Part shown: piece after piece, positions 8,208-14,987 of the stretch
Position numbering within the stretch: the first letter of the stretch is position 1
Layout of the letters: each line of letters starts with the position of its first letter
Assembly: GCA_002430925.1 (NCBI GenBank)
Contig: DJDD01000068.1
Span: 4,442-25,577, forward strand
From: Flavobacteriales bacterium UBA5933
Lineage (GTDB): Bacteria; Bacteroidota; Bacteroidia; Flavobacteriales; Weeksellaceae
DNA: 21,136 nucleotides
Direction of reading: 5' to 3'
The notes under the pieces: generated by a model
The model's database searches: none
The model's input: the letters and a program-made list of their open reading frames with translations, nothing else
What the model was told of the DNA's origin: nothing
Translations under genes and position numbers: made by a program

Positions 8208-8316
8208 TTTGGGCAATCCCTACGGTCACGCTATTCATTCCAATCTTTGCTAATTGAATATTGAATTATAAGGGAAGCCAATTAGCAAAGGATTTCCACT
8301 ACTATCGTTATTGCAA
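8208..8316 (+). repeat. Palindromic interspersed repeat, copy 1
   Basis: A roughly 109-bp intergenic element that recurs in inverted orientation at 13201-13310. Exact blocks shared by both are GGGCAAT, CAATCTTTGCTAATT and AGCAAAGGATTTCCACT, plus a similar CCTnCGGTC block on the left and an ATTGC end on the right. Its centre is an inverted repeat: 8242-8256 pairs with 8279-8294, interrupted by a single-base bulge, around a loop of about 22 bases. The outer GCAAT and ATTGC ends also complement each other. I recall similar repeats around genes in Flavobacteriia genomes. It starts six bases after the permease stop and could fold in that mRNA. Confidence 0.85.
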
Positions 8317-8336
8317 AAGAAAAATATAAACACAAA

Positions 8337-8367
8337 AAAAAGGATTCTGAAAAACAGAATCCTTTTT
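8337..8367. terminator. Bidirectional terminator between the permease and outer-membrane protein genes
   Basis: A 9-bp perfect stem AGGATTCTG (8341-8349) with CAGAATCCT (8355-8363) has a loop of five A. An A run lies on the left and TTTT on the right, extending the stem and giving T tracts on both strands. It serves the minus-strand outer-membrane gene, which ends at 8388, and probably also the plus-strand ABC cassette. Confidence 0.9.
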
Positions 8368-8387
8368 ATTATCATTTAATTGTTCGA

Positions 8388-9098
8388 TTAGAAAGAATAA
8401 CCTACACCAAAAGAAAATGAATTGTTTTTGATGTTTAATTGTTTTTCTCCCTCGTCAGCTTTAAAAGTTTTTGTTAATCCCATATAATATCTAGCATTAA
8501 GATTAATATGATCAGTCAAGTTATAACCTACACCATAATTCACACCAAAATCAAAGTTTTCAACTCTATTTTTGATATTCATTCTCTCTGTATTATTAGT
8601 TACTGTACCATTAGCAAAAGTTGATTGTACATTTTTGTTACTTCCATAAACTAAGAAACCAACTTGTGGACCAGCTTCGATATTGAAACGAGAACCAGCA
8701 ACATAATATTTAAACATTACAGGAACTTGAATATAATCTAAAGTTGTAAAATTTTTGTTTTTACTTAAAGTAGATCCATCTAAATTGTATACATATTGGT
8801 CTTTCTCAGCTTTTCCAACTAATCTTGCGAAGTTAACCTCTGGTTGAATAGAGAAACTTTGAGTTACTGGAAAATTAGCATATACACCAGCTGTGAAACC
8901 TACTGCATAATCTGTTTTGCTGATATCCTTCCCATTGTAAGAAGACATGTTCGCGGCAGACTTTAAACCAAATTGTGGAGCTAATGTTTTGCTATTAGGA
9001 TTTGGCTTACCATATTCAACTACTGTAATTGTCTCTTCTTGAGCACTTAAATTAGCAATACCTAACACAGTAGCAGCAATAAAAAATATTTTTTTCAT
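8388..9098 (-). CDS. Outer-membrane beta-barrel protein, PorT/OmpW-like
   Basis: A 236-residue protein with a clear signal peptide (MKKIFFIAATVLGIANLSA, likely cleaved before Gln20). The mature part alternates short amphipathic strands, such as FTAGVYANFPV, FSIQPEVNFARLVG, YIQVPVMFKYYVAG, FNIEAGPQVGFLV and FDFGVNYGVGYNL. It ends NSFSFGVGYSF, with a terminal aromatic residue as expected for a beta-signal recognised by the BAM complex. This matches the small porin-like barrel families common in Bacteroidota (outer membrane protein beta-barrel domain). No substrate can be read from the sequence. It is transcribed alone, with a terminator just downstream and a strong dyad 62 bases upstream of its start. 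Confidence 0.85.
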   Translation of the reverse strand: MKKIFFIAATVLGIANLSAQEETITVVEYGKPNPNSKTLAPQFGLKSAANMSSYNGKDISKTDYAVGFTAGVYANFPVTQSFSIQPEVNFARLVGKAEKDQYVYNLDGSTLSKNKNFTTLDYIQVPVMFKYYVAGSRFNIEAGPQVGFLVYGSNKNVQSTFANGTVTNNTERMNIKNRVENFDFGVNYGVGYNLTDHINLNARYYMGLTKTFKADEGEKQLNIKNNSFSFGVGYSF

Positions 9099-9159
9099 CG
9101 TTTAAATTTTTATAGTTCTAATTATGATATCATTACTTACACAATTTCTGTACCAATTA

Positions 9160-9185
9160 TTGTTAATTAAAGAATTAATTAACAA
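9160..9185. promoter_or_regulatory. Perfect 11-bp inverted repeat, candidate operator
   Basis: TTGTTAATTAA (9160-9170), spacer AGAA, then TTAATTAACAA (9175-9185). It is a perfect dyad upstream of the beta-barrel gene whose start codon is at 9096-9098. No T run follows on either strand, so it does not look like a terminator. A binding site for a dimeric regulator is the simplest reading, but AT-rich dyads also arise by chance. Confidence 0.4.
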
Positions 9186-9384
9186 GTTGATATCTAAAAC
9201 ATGTAACAAAAAACAATATTTATATTAATTATTTAACCTAAAAACAACAAATTATAACACTCATTTTAAAAACTTTATACGATAATAATTATTTTAAACA
9301 CCACTTATTATATTAAATTTTGTTTAAATAATTTATAAATAAACTAAATAACAACTGCAATACATTCATGACAACATAGGTTAA

Positions 9385-9420
9385 AAAAAAATCTCTAAAA
9401 TAAATTTTAGAGATTTTTTT
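9385..9420 (-). terminator. Terminator of the DUF2723 gene
   Basis: A perfect 16-bp stem (9385-9400 with 9405-9420) and a 4-base loop, with core TCTCTAAAA/TTTTAGAGA flanked by seven A and seven T. It lies 27 bases after the stop codon of the minus-strand gene. Confidence 0.85.
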
Positions 9421-9447
9421 ATTCATATTTTAATATAAAATGACATA

Positions 9448-12400
9448 CTATTGTCCTACCATTTTATATAAAAGATTTTGTTGTTTTTTAGCATAATTAG
9501 TATCTATTTCAGCTGCAACACCAATCATTTCATCTAAATAATTAAACTGATTCATTATTTTTGATTGATCAGCTGCGTCAACTTTTCCATCTGACACAAT
9601 ACTTTTATAAAGACCTTCAAATTTCTTAAGAGCTGGAGTATAAGCTGTCTCAAAAACTTTGATAGCTTTTTCTTTATCTCCTCTTTCCCCTAAAGCAGAC
9701 GCTTCATTATATATTGACATCATTAAGTCATTTTTGGCACTTGATAAGTCAGAACCTACAGAATATCCTTTACCTGCTGGTAAAGATTCGAAAAATGCAA
9801 TTTTAGAATTTGCCTGTTTACGTACATACTCAAATAATTCTTTTGCTTTTTTATCTTCTCCTGCTTTCAAGTAAACACCAGCTATTCTACTAACTCCATA
9901 CCCTATATCATACTTAGGTAAAGCAGGAATTTCTAGCATTACTTTATCTAAAACAGCTACAGCTTCTTTTTTACGACCTGCACTTAACAAATCATCTGCC
10001 AAACGGACAGCTATATTTCTATATGAAGATGTATAGTTACGTTCAGTTAAACTAAAAGAAGCATCAGGATTATTGAATCCAGACCATTTATAAGAATTAA
10101 ATGTTTTTAATAACATATCAGTATCTGAAGAACCAATAACTCCACCTTTACCAAATTGAGTGTAAATTGGAACTAACTTATAACTTAAACCAGCATTCAA
10201 TAAATAATCATTCATAAAGAATGTATTTTCTGGATCAGAAACTCCTCCTCCACTAAAGTAAATTGGACGATCCCAATTGTACTTAGCTAACATTGATAAT
10301 AATAATAAATTATTTTTGAATAAACTAGATGACTTAATATTGATTGTAAGTTCATCAACCATTTTGTCAGCATCTTTAGGATTCACAATTCCATATTTCA
10401 ATGCATTTGCTTTATTTACTGGGACTGTAATTTTAGATACTGGAAGATAATTTGCCTGACCTATTGTGTAACCAAAATAATCTGCTAATGCTTGTTTTTC
10501 TGGTAATTTATTATTTAAAAGAAATTCTACAGCTTCTTTTGCTGTCATACTATCTTTTGTCAAATATTTTTGTAATGGTTTTAAGTTATTATAAACTGTT
10601 ATTACCTGATTTGGATCAATTTCTGGATCAACTAAATATTGACTAACTTGATCGATAGGCATTTCACTAAGTGTTTCTAATGTTTGTTTAGAATCTGGTT
10701 TAATAAAACTATTTAATTGATCAAAAATATTCTTGATTGAACCTCCTACAACAAATATCTGATCATTAGAACCGGATTGATAATCTTTAGGTTTTAAATC
10801 ACTAGGGATTGGAGCAGAATTATATGTTTTTCTTAACAACTGTTCTAAATTCCAAGGAGAAGCCGCTAAAGTTAAATTAGCAATTTTTACATCATCACGG
10901 AAATTTTCTGTTTCTTGTAATCCCCATAATGGATATGTATCATTATCTCCATAAACAAACAATATTGCATTCTTATCTAATGGATTTAGATAATTATAAG
11001 CTAAAGAATAAGCTACAGAACGTTCTGATCTATCATGATCATCCCAGTTTTGAGCTCCCATTAAAACTGGAATTCCCGCTAAAATAATAACCGTTCCAAA
11101 AGCTAAAGAAGGCTTTAATTCTTTCTTTAATAATTTTTTAATTATAAAATAGATTCCTTGAACACCAAGTCCAATCCAAATAGAAAAAGCATAAAAAGAA
11201 CTAACTAATGCATAATCTCTCTCTCGAGGTTCAAATGGTTTTACAGATGTATAAAAGATAATCCCAACACTTGTTAATACAAATAATGATAATAAAGACC
11301 ACCAGTTTACAAAATTTCTATTTAATTGTGTAAATAATCCTATTAATCCTAATATTAATGGTAACATAAAATAAACATTTGTCCCATCATTTACATATTC
11401 TGCAGGTAATTTAGATTGATCTCCTAAACGAGAATTATCAATGAATGGAATTCCTGAAATCCAATTTCCTTTTGTAATTTCAAAATTCCCTTCTAAATCA
11501 TTTTGGCGACCAGAAAAATTCCATAAGAAATAACGAATAAACATATAGTTTACTTGATAATCTATAAAATAGTTTAATTCTTCCCCAAATGTTGGAGGTT
11601 CTATATCTAAAATTTCATTGTATTTCTTTAATTCAGCTACTTTCAATTGACGATTTTGTCTTTTCTCTACTAACTGAGCATACATTTTTTGCGCATCCTG
11701 ATCTCCTGCATATTTAGCATTTAAAGAAAATTTTGGGAACGCATAAACACCTGCATAATTTTCCATCACGCTAGGATCATTACTAAACATTTTAGGAAAA
11801 AATTTGACATATTTATCGTCATATTTATAATCTAATCTATCAGCAACTTTTACATATTTTCCTATACGATTATCCTTAATGTATTCAGAACTACGAACAG
11901 TACTTTCTGGTGCTCCATTCGCATCTCTTTTTAGTCCATCATTTGCAATGTAAGCCGTAAAAACAGGTCCGTAAGTTGTTGGCCAAGTTCCATATTGTTC
12001 ACGATTAAAATAATCTAAAACACCTAAAGCGGTGTCAGGATCATTTAAATTCATTTGAGGATTTGCATTTGCTCTAATTGGAATAACTAACCAACAAGAA
12101 AAACCAACTAACATAAAAGTTACACACCATGTGATTGTATTGACTAATGCAGAACCGTATTTATGTGATAATTTTATAATAAAATAGAATACTGCAATAA
12201 GAATAATAGCAGCTATTATAGTTCCTGAATTGAAAGGCATTCCTAGATTGTTCACAACATATATTTCCGTATGACCAAAGAAAGTCATGACAACTGGAAA
12301 TATAATTTTGAATACAAATGCAAGAATAATAAGAGTTATAATATTAGCAATTATAAAACTCTTAATTGTAAATCTATATTTTCTAGCATAATACACAAAA

Positions 12401-13032
12401 CAAACAGCAGGTATTGCTAACATTGCCATTAAGTGAACACCAATAGATAAACCAATAACCAGAGAGATTACAACTAACCATTTATTACCTCTTGGTGTAT
12501 CAGCAACTTGATCCCATTTTGTAATTAACCAAAATAGTAATGCTGTAAAAAATGATGCCATTGCATACACTTCACCTTCCACGGCAGAAAACCAAAATGT
12601 ATCACTAAACATAAATGCAGCTGCACCAATAAAACCTCCTCCTAATGTTATAATTTTCTGAGTTGTATTTATCTCAATATCATCAACATTGATAGGATCT
12701 TGAGTATTCGCGAACATTTTACGAATAAAATAAGTAATAGTCCAAAACAATAACATTATTGTTCCTGCACTGTATAATGCTGATGTACTATTGATTAGTA
12801 TTGCATATTTACTTCCATCTCCAAAGGCTAAACCAGACCATACAGCTCCTACTAATTGAAATAAAGCTGCTCCAGGTGCATGTGTAACTCCTAATTTTGC
12901 AGATGATACAATATATTCTCCACAATCCCATAAACTTAAATGCCTTTCCATCGACATCAAATACAAGATTGATGCTATGATGAAAATGAAAACACCTAAG
13001 AGATTATTCCATTTTTTAAAATTTATTTTCAT
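9448..13032 (-). CDS. DUF2723 multi-pass membrane protein, PMT-like glycosyltransferase
   Basis: A 1194-residue protein with about a dozen hydrophobic helices in its first 600 residues. The first extracytoplasmic loop has SLWDCGEYI (about 33-41) and THAPGAALF (about 50-58). These match the acidic and His-Pro-Gly positions of DUF2723 proteins, often annotated as protein O-mannosyltransferase-like (GT-C fold). Such enzymes are thought to transfer a lipid-linked sugar to exported proteins at the inner membrane; that role is inferred. The C-terminal part (about 1020-1150) has helical, TPR-like repeats. An in-frame ATG at 13065 would add 11 residues, but I prefer 13032. MKINFKKWNN matches the family start, and the candidate -7 box at 13054-13061 would begin transcription downstream of the longer start. 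It is transcribed alone. Confidence 0.85.
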   Translation of the reverse strand: MKINFKKWNNLLGVFIFIIASILYLMSMERHLSLWDCGEYIVSSAKLGVTHAPGAALFQLVGAVWSGLAFGDGSKYAILINSTSALYSAGTIMLLFWTITYFIRKMFANTQDPINVDDIEINTTQKIITLGGGFIGAAAFMFSDTFWFSAVEGEVYAMASFFTALLFWLITKWDQVADTPRGNKWLVVISLVIGLSIGVHLMAMLAIPAVCFVYYARKYRFTIKSFIIANIITLIILAFVFKIIFPVVMTFFGHTEIYVVNNLGMPFNSGTIIAAIILIAVFYFIIKLSHKYGSALVNTITWCVTFMLVGFSCWLVIPIRANANPQMNLNDPDTALGVLDYFNREQYGTWPTTYGPVFTAYIANDGLKRDANGAPESTVRSSEYIKDNRIGKYVKVADRLDYKYDDKYVKFFPKMFSNDPSVMENYAGVYAFPKFSLNAKYAGDQDAQKMYAQLVEKRQNRQLKVAELKKYNEILDIEPPTFGEELNYFIDYQVNYMFIRYFLWNFSGRQNDLEGNFEITKGNWISGIPFIDNSRLGDQSKLPAEYVNDGTNVYFMLPLILGLIGLFTQLNRNFVNWWSLLSLFVLTSVGIIFYTSVKPFEPRERDYALVSSFYAFSIWIGLGVQGIYFIIKKLLKKELKPSLAFGTVIILAGIPVLMGAQNWDDHDRSERSVAYSLAYNYLNPLDKNAILFVYGDNDTYPLWGLQETENFRDDVKIANLTLAASPWNLEQLLRKTYNSAPIPSDLKPKDYQSGSNDQIFVVGGSIKNIFDQLNSFIKPDSKQTLETLSEMPIDQVSQYLVDPEIDPNQVITVYNNLKPLQKYLTKDSMTAKEAVEFLLNNKLPEKQALADYFGYTIGQANYLPVSKITVPVNKANALKYGIVNPKDADKMVDELTINIKSSSLFKNNLLLLSMLAKYNWDRPIYFSGGGVSDPENTFFMNDYLLNAGLSYKLVPIYTQFGKGGVIGSSDTDMLLKTFNSYKWSGFNNPDASFSLTERNYTSSYRNIAVRLADDLLSAGRKKEAVAVLDKVMLEIPALPKYDIGYGVSRIAGVYLKAGEDKKAKELFEYVRKQANSKIAFFESLPAGKGYSVGSDLSSAKNDLMMSIYNEASALGERGDKEKAIKVFETAYTPALKKFEGLYKSIVSDGKVDAADQSKIMNQFNYLDEMIGVAAEIDTNYAKKQQNLLYKMVGQ

Positions 13033-13053
13033 TTTATTCGATAAGTTGTCTTG

Positions 13054-13061
13054 CGAAATTA
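13054..13061 (-). promoter_or_regulatory. Candidate -7 box for the DUF2723 gene
   Basis: The minus strand reads TAATTTCG, followed by CAAGAC. It has the same TTCG variant of TAnnTTTG as the candidate upstream of ileS. It lies about 21 bases before the chosen start at 13032. No good TTG -33 element was found. Confidence 0.4.
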
Positions 13062-13200
13062 ACATAAAAAATTAATATAGATTTGAAATAAAAAGATTAA
13101 ATTATGATTAGAACTTTTTGATTAACTTTTATTTTGGGTTAGATTGTGAAGAATTATTCTTTTTGTAAAGATTATATTACTAATTATTGACAATGATATC

Positions 13201-13310
13201 GCAATAGTGATTGAAGTGGAAATCCTTTGCTTATTTATGTTTCTTTTTTTTATTAATGATTAATTAGCAAAGATTGAAACGTAAAGCACGGACCGAAGGT
13301 ATTGCCCAAC
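13201..13310 (-). repeat. Palindromic interspersed repeat, copy 2 (inverted)
   Basis: Read on the minus strand, this 110-bp element begins GTTGGGCAATACCTTCGG and ends AATCACTATTGC. It shares CAATCTTTGCTAATT and AGCAAAGGATTTCCACT exactly with copy 1 at 8208-8316, while the loop between these blocks is unrelated in sequence and A-rich. Conserved arms with a free loop suggest selection on a folded structure. It lies between the DUF2723 and guaB genes. Confidence 0.85.
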
Positions 13311-13359
13311 TAATAAATAACTAATAATGTTTTGTTTACATAATTATTTGAATAAACTT

Positions 13360-13389
13360 TTGATTCTAATATTTTTTGCTCTAAATTTG
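13360..13389 (+). promoter_or_regulatory. guaB promoter of Bacteroidota type
   Basis: TTG at 13360-13362, preceded by more T, then exactly 19 bases, then TAAATTTG at 13382-13389. This is a full match to the TTG-N17-23-TAnnTTTG consensus. Transcription would start a few bases after 13389, at or just past the first in-frame ATG (13392), so translation probably begins at the ATG at 13404. Confidence 0.75.
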
Positions 13390-13403
13390 CAATGCAAAAA
13401 GCA

Positions 13404-14864
13404 ATGCCTTTAACAGACAAAATTCTACAGACAGGGTTTACTTTTGACGACGTGTTATTAGTTCCTGCATATTCTGAGATATTACCGAACCAAGTATCTC
13501 TTAAAACAAGATTCACAGATAATATTACATTAAACATTCCGATTGTATCTGCAGCAATGGATACAGTTTCTGAAGCTAGATTAGCGATTGCATTAGCTCG
13601 TGAAGGTGGTTTATCTTTTATTCATAAAAATATGAGTATTGATGAACAAGCTAGTGAAATTGAAATTGTAAAACGTTCTGAAAATGGAATGATTTCTGAC
13701 CCAATTACACTTACACGTAAACATACTTTACAAGATGCTGTAAGTTTAATGGAAAAATACAAGATATCTGGTTTACCAGTTATTGAAGAAGATAGAACAT
13801 TAGTTGGTATTATTACCAATCGTGATATTCGTTACCAAGAAAACTTTGATCAATTAGTAGAAGATGTAATGACAAAAGAAAACATTATTACTTCTGATAT
13901 TGATACTGATCTAAAAAAAGCGAAAGAAATTTTATCTCGTCATAGAATCGAAAAATTACCAATAGTTGATGAAAATAATAAATTAATAGGTTTAATTACT
14001 ATTAAAGATATCGACAACTTAACAGAGTTTCCAAATGCATGTAAAGATTCTACTGGTCGTTTACGTGTTGGTGCTGGTGTTGGTGTTGGTGCTGATACAT
14101 TAGAGCGTGTACAAGCATTAGTAAATAAAGGTGTTGATATTGTTGCTTTAGATTCTGCACACGGACACTCTGCTGGTGTAATTAGTAAAGTTGCTGAAGT
14201 TAGAAATGCTTTTCCGAACTTGGATATTGTGGGTGGAAATATTGTAACTGCTGAAGCTGCAAAAGCTCTTATTGATGCTGGAGCAAATGCATTGAAAGTA
14301 GGAGTTGGACCAGGTTCTATTTGTACGACTCGTGTTGTAGCTGGTGTTGGTGTACCTCAACTTTCTGCAATACATGATGTTTATAACTATGCTAAAACTC
14401 GTAATGTTTCTATTATTGGTGATGGCGGAATAAAATTATCTGGAGATATTGTAAAAGCTGTAGCTGCTGGAGCAAATTTAGTGATGCTAGGAAGTTTATT
14501 TGCTGGTACTGATGAGGCTCCAGGTGAAGAAATTATTTTTCAAGGACGTAAATTTAAAGCTTATCAAGGAATGGGTTCTTTAGCTGCAATGAAAAGAGGT
14601 TCTAAAGATAGATACTTCCAAGCTGATGCTAAAAAATTAGTGCCAGAAGGAATTGAAGGTCGTGTTCCTCACAAAGGTTCTATTGCTGATGTTATATACC
14701 AATTATGTGGTGGTCTACGTGCTGGTATGGGATATTGCGGAACAGCTACTGTACAAGATTTAATTGAAAATGGTAAATTTGTTCGTATTACAGGTGCTGG
14801 ACTTAATGAATCTCATCCTCATGATGTTGTTATTACAAAAGAAGCTCCTAATTACTCTAATTAA
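13404..14864 (+). CDS. guaB: Inosine-5'-monophosphate dehydrogenase
   Basis: This enzyme oxidises IMP to XMP with NAD+, the first committed step of GMP synthesis. In numbering from 13404 (486 residues): an N-terminal barrel segment with GFTFDDVLLVP and SAAMDTV, two CBS domains (about 95-205), then the rest of the barrel with DSAHGHS (250-256), the catalytic loop GPGSICTTR with Cys307, GDGGI (339-343), and the mobile-flap region KRGSKDRYF. Length is normal. The ATG at 13392 would add four residues, but the strong promoter ends at 13389, so 13404 is the better start and the leader is only about ten bases. The gene has its own terminator and is transcribed alone. CBS domains usually bind adenine or guanine nucleotides and adjust activity. 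Identity is very sure. Confidence 0.96.
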   Translation: MPLTDKILQTGFTFDDVLLVPAYSEILPNQVSLKTRFTDNITLNIPIVSAAMDTVSEARLAIALAREGGLSFIHKNMSIDEQASEIEIVKRSENGMISDPITLTRKHTLQDAVSLMEKYKISGLPVIEEDRTLVGIITNRDIRYQENFDQLVEDVMTKENIITSDIDTDLKKAKEILSRHRIEKLPIVDENNKLIGLITIKDIDNLTEFPNACKDSTGRLRVGAGVGVGADTLERVQALVNKGVDIVALDSAHGHSAGVISKVAEVRNAFPNLDIVGGNIVTAEAAKALIDAGANALKVGVGPGSICTTRVVAGVGVPQLSAIHDVYNYAKTRNVSIIGDGGIKLSGDIVKAVAAGANLVMLGSLFAGTDEAPGEEIIFQGRKFKAYQGMGSLAAMKRGSKDRYFQADAKKLVPEGIEGRVPHKGSIADVIYQLCGGLRAGMGYCGTATVQDLIENGKFVRITGAGLNESHPHDVVITKEAPNYSN

Positions 14865-14883
14865 GATTTAGTTATATAGATAC

Positions 14884-14918
14884 AAAAAATGCAAGTAAAA
14901 AATTTACTTGCATTTTTT
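14884..14918 (+). terminator. guaB terminator
   Basis: A perfect 16-bp stem, AAAAAATGCAAGTAAA (14884-14899) with its complement (14903-14918) and a 3-base loop. It lies 20 bases after the guaB stop. A and T runs on both sides make it potentially bidirectional, so it may back up the separate susD terminator. Confidence 0.9.
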
Positions 14919-14930
14919 ATGTTATATATA

Positions 14931-14957
14931 AAAAAAACCACCTCAAAAGAGGTGGTT
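14931..14957 (-). terminator. Terminator of the susC-susD pair
   Basis: Stem AACCACCTC (14936-14944) with GAGGTGGTT (14949-14957) and a loop of four A. On the minus strand it is followed by a T run from the seven A at 14931-14937. It lies about 30 bases after the susD stop codon. Confidence 0.9.
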
Positions 14958-14987
14958 AAGATTATAAGGATAATTTTCTATTCTATA

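Larger units (their letters stand above)
9099..9447. other. Intergenic region between the barrel gene and the DUF2723 gene
   Basis: About 350 bases of very AT-rich DNA without a credible gene. It contains the dyad at 9160-9185 on the side of the barrel gene and the DUF2723 gene terminator at 9385-9420. I looked for a TTG/TAnnTTTG promoter for the barrel gene and found none that fits well. The stretch 9186-9384 shows nothing else I can support. Confidence 0.7.
13033..13403. other. Intergenic region between the DUF2723 gene and guaB
   Basis: About 370 bases between two divergent genes. It holds the DUF2723 candidate promoter (13054-13061), the inverted copy of the interspersed repeat (13201-13310) and the guaB promoter (13360-13389). 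The stretch 13080-13200 shows nothing I can support. A minus-strand reading frame at 13310-13537 runs through the guaB promoter into guaB and is not a gene. Confidence 0.7.

Noticed and set aside
8203..8340. CRISPR-like or tRNA-like structure
   Set aside because: The palindrome has only one unit here with no regular spacing, and no cloverleaf or tRNA consensus is present. It is an interspersed repeat.
9659..9874. Plus-strand reading frame of 71 codons
   Set aside because: It lies wholly inside the antisense strand of the DUF2723 gene, with no recognisable protein features.
10452..10646. Plus-strand reading frame of 64 codons, Leu/Tyr-rich
   Set aside because: Antisense to the DUF2723 gene; its hydrophobicity reflects the complement of Asn/Lys/Gln codons.
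13033..13065. Longer start for the DUF2723 protein at 13065
   Set aside because: The extra 11 residues do not match the family start, and the candidate -7 box at 13054-13061 lies downstream of that ATG.
13310..13537. Minus-strand reading frame across the guaB promoter
   Set aside because: It is antisense to guaB and its promoter and matches no family I recognise.
14041..14100. Repetitive GGTGCTGGTGTTGGTGTTGGT tract
   Set aside because: It encodes the Gly/Ala/Val-rich VGAGVGVGAD segment of IMP dehydrogenase and is explained by the protein.
14148..14375. Minus-strand frame rich in Ser, Asn, Tyr and Cys, inside guaB
   Set aside because: Composition is typical of an antisense shadow of Gly/Val/Ala codons in guaB. 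The same holds for 13622-13819 in guaB and 20035-20223 in rnhB.
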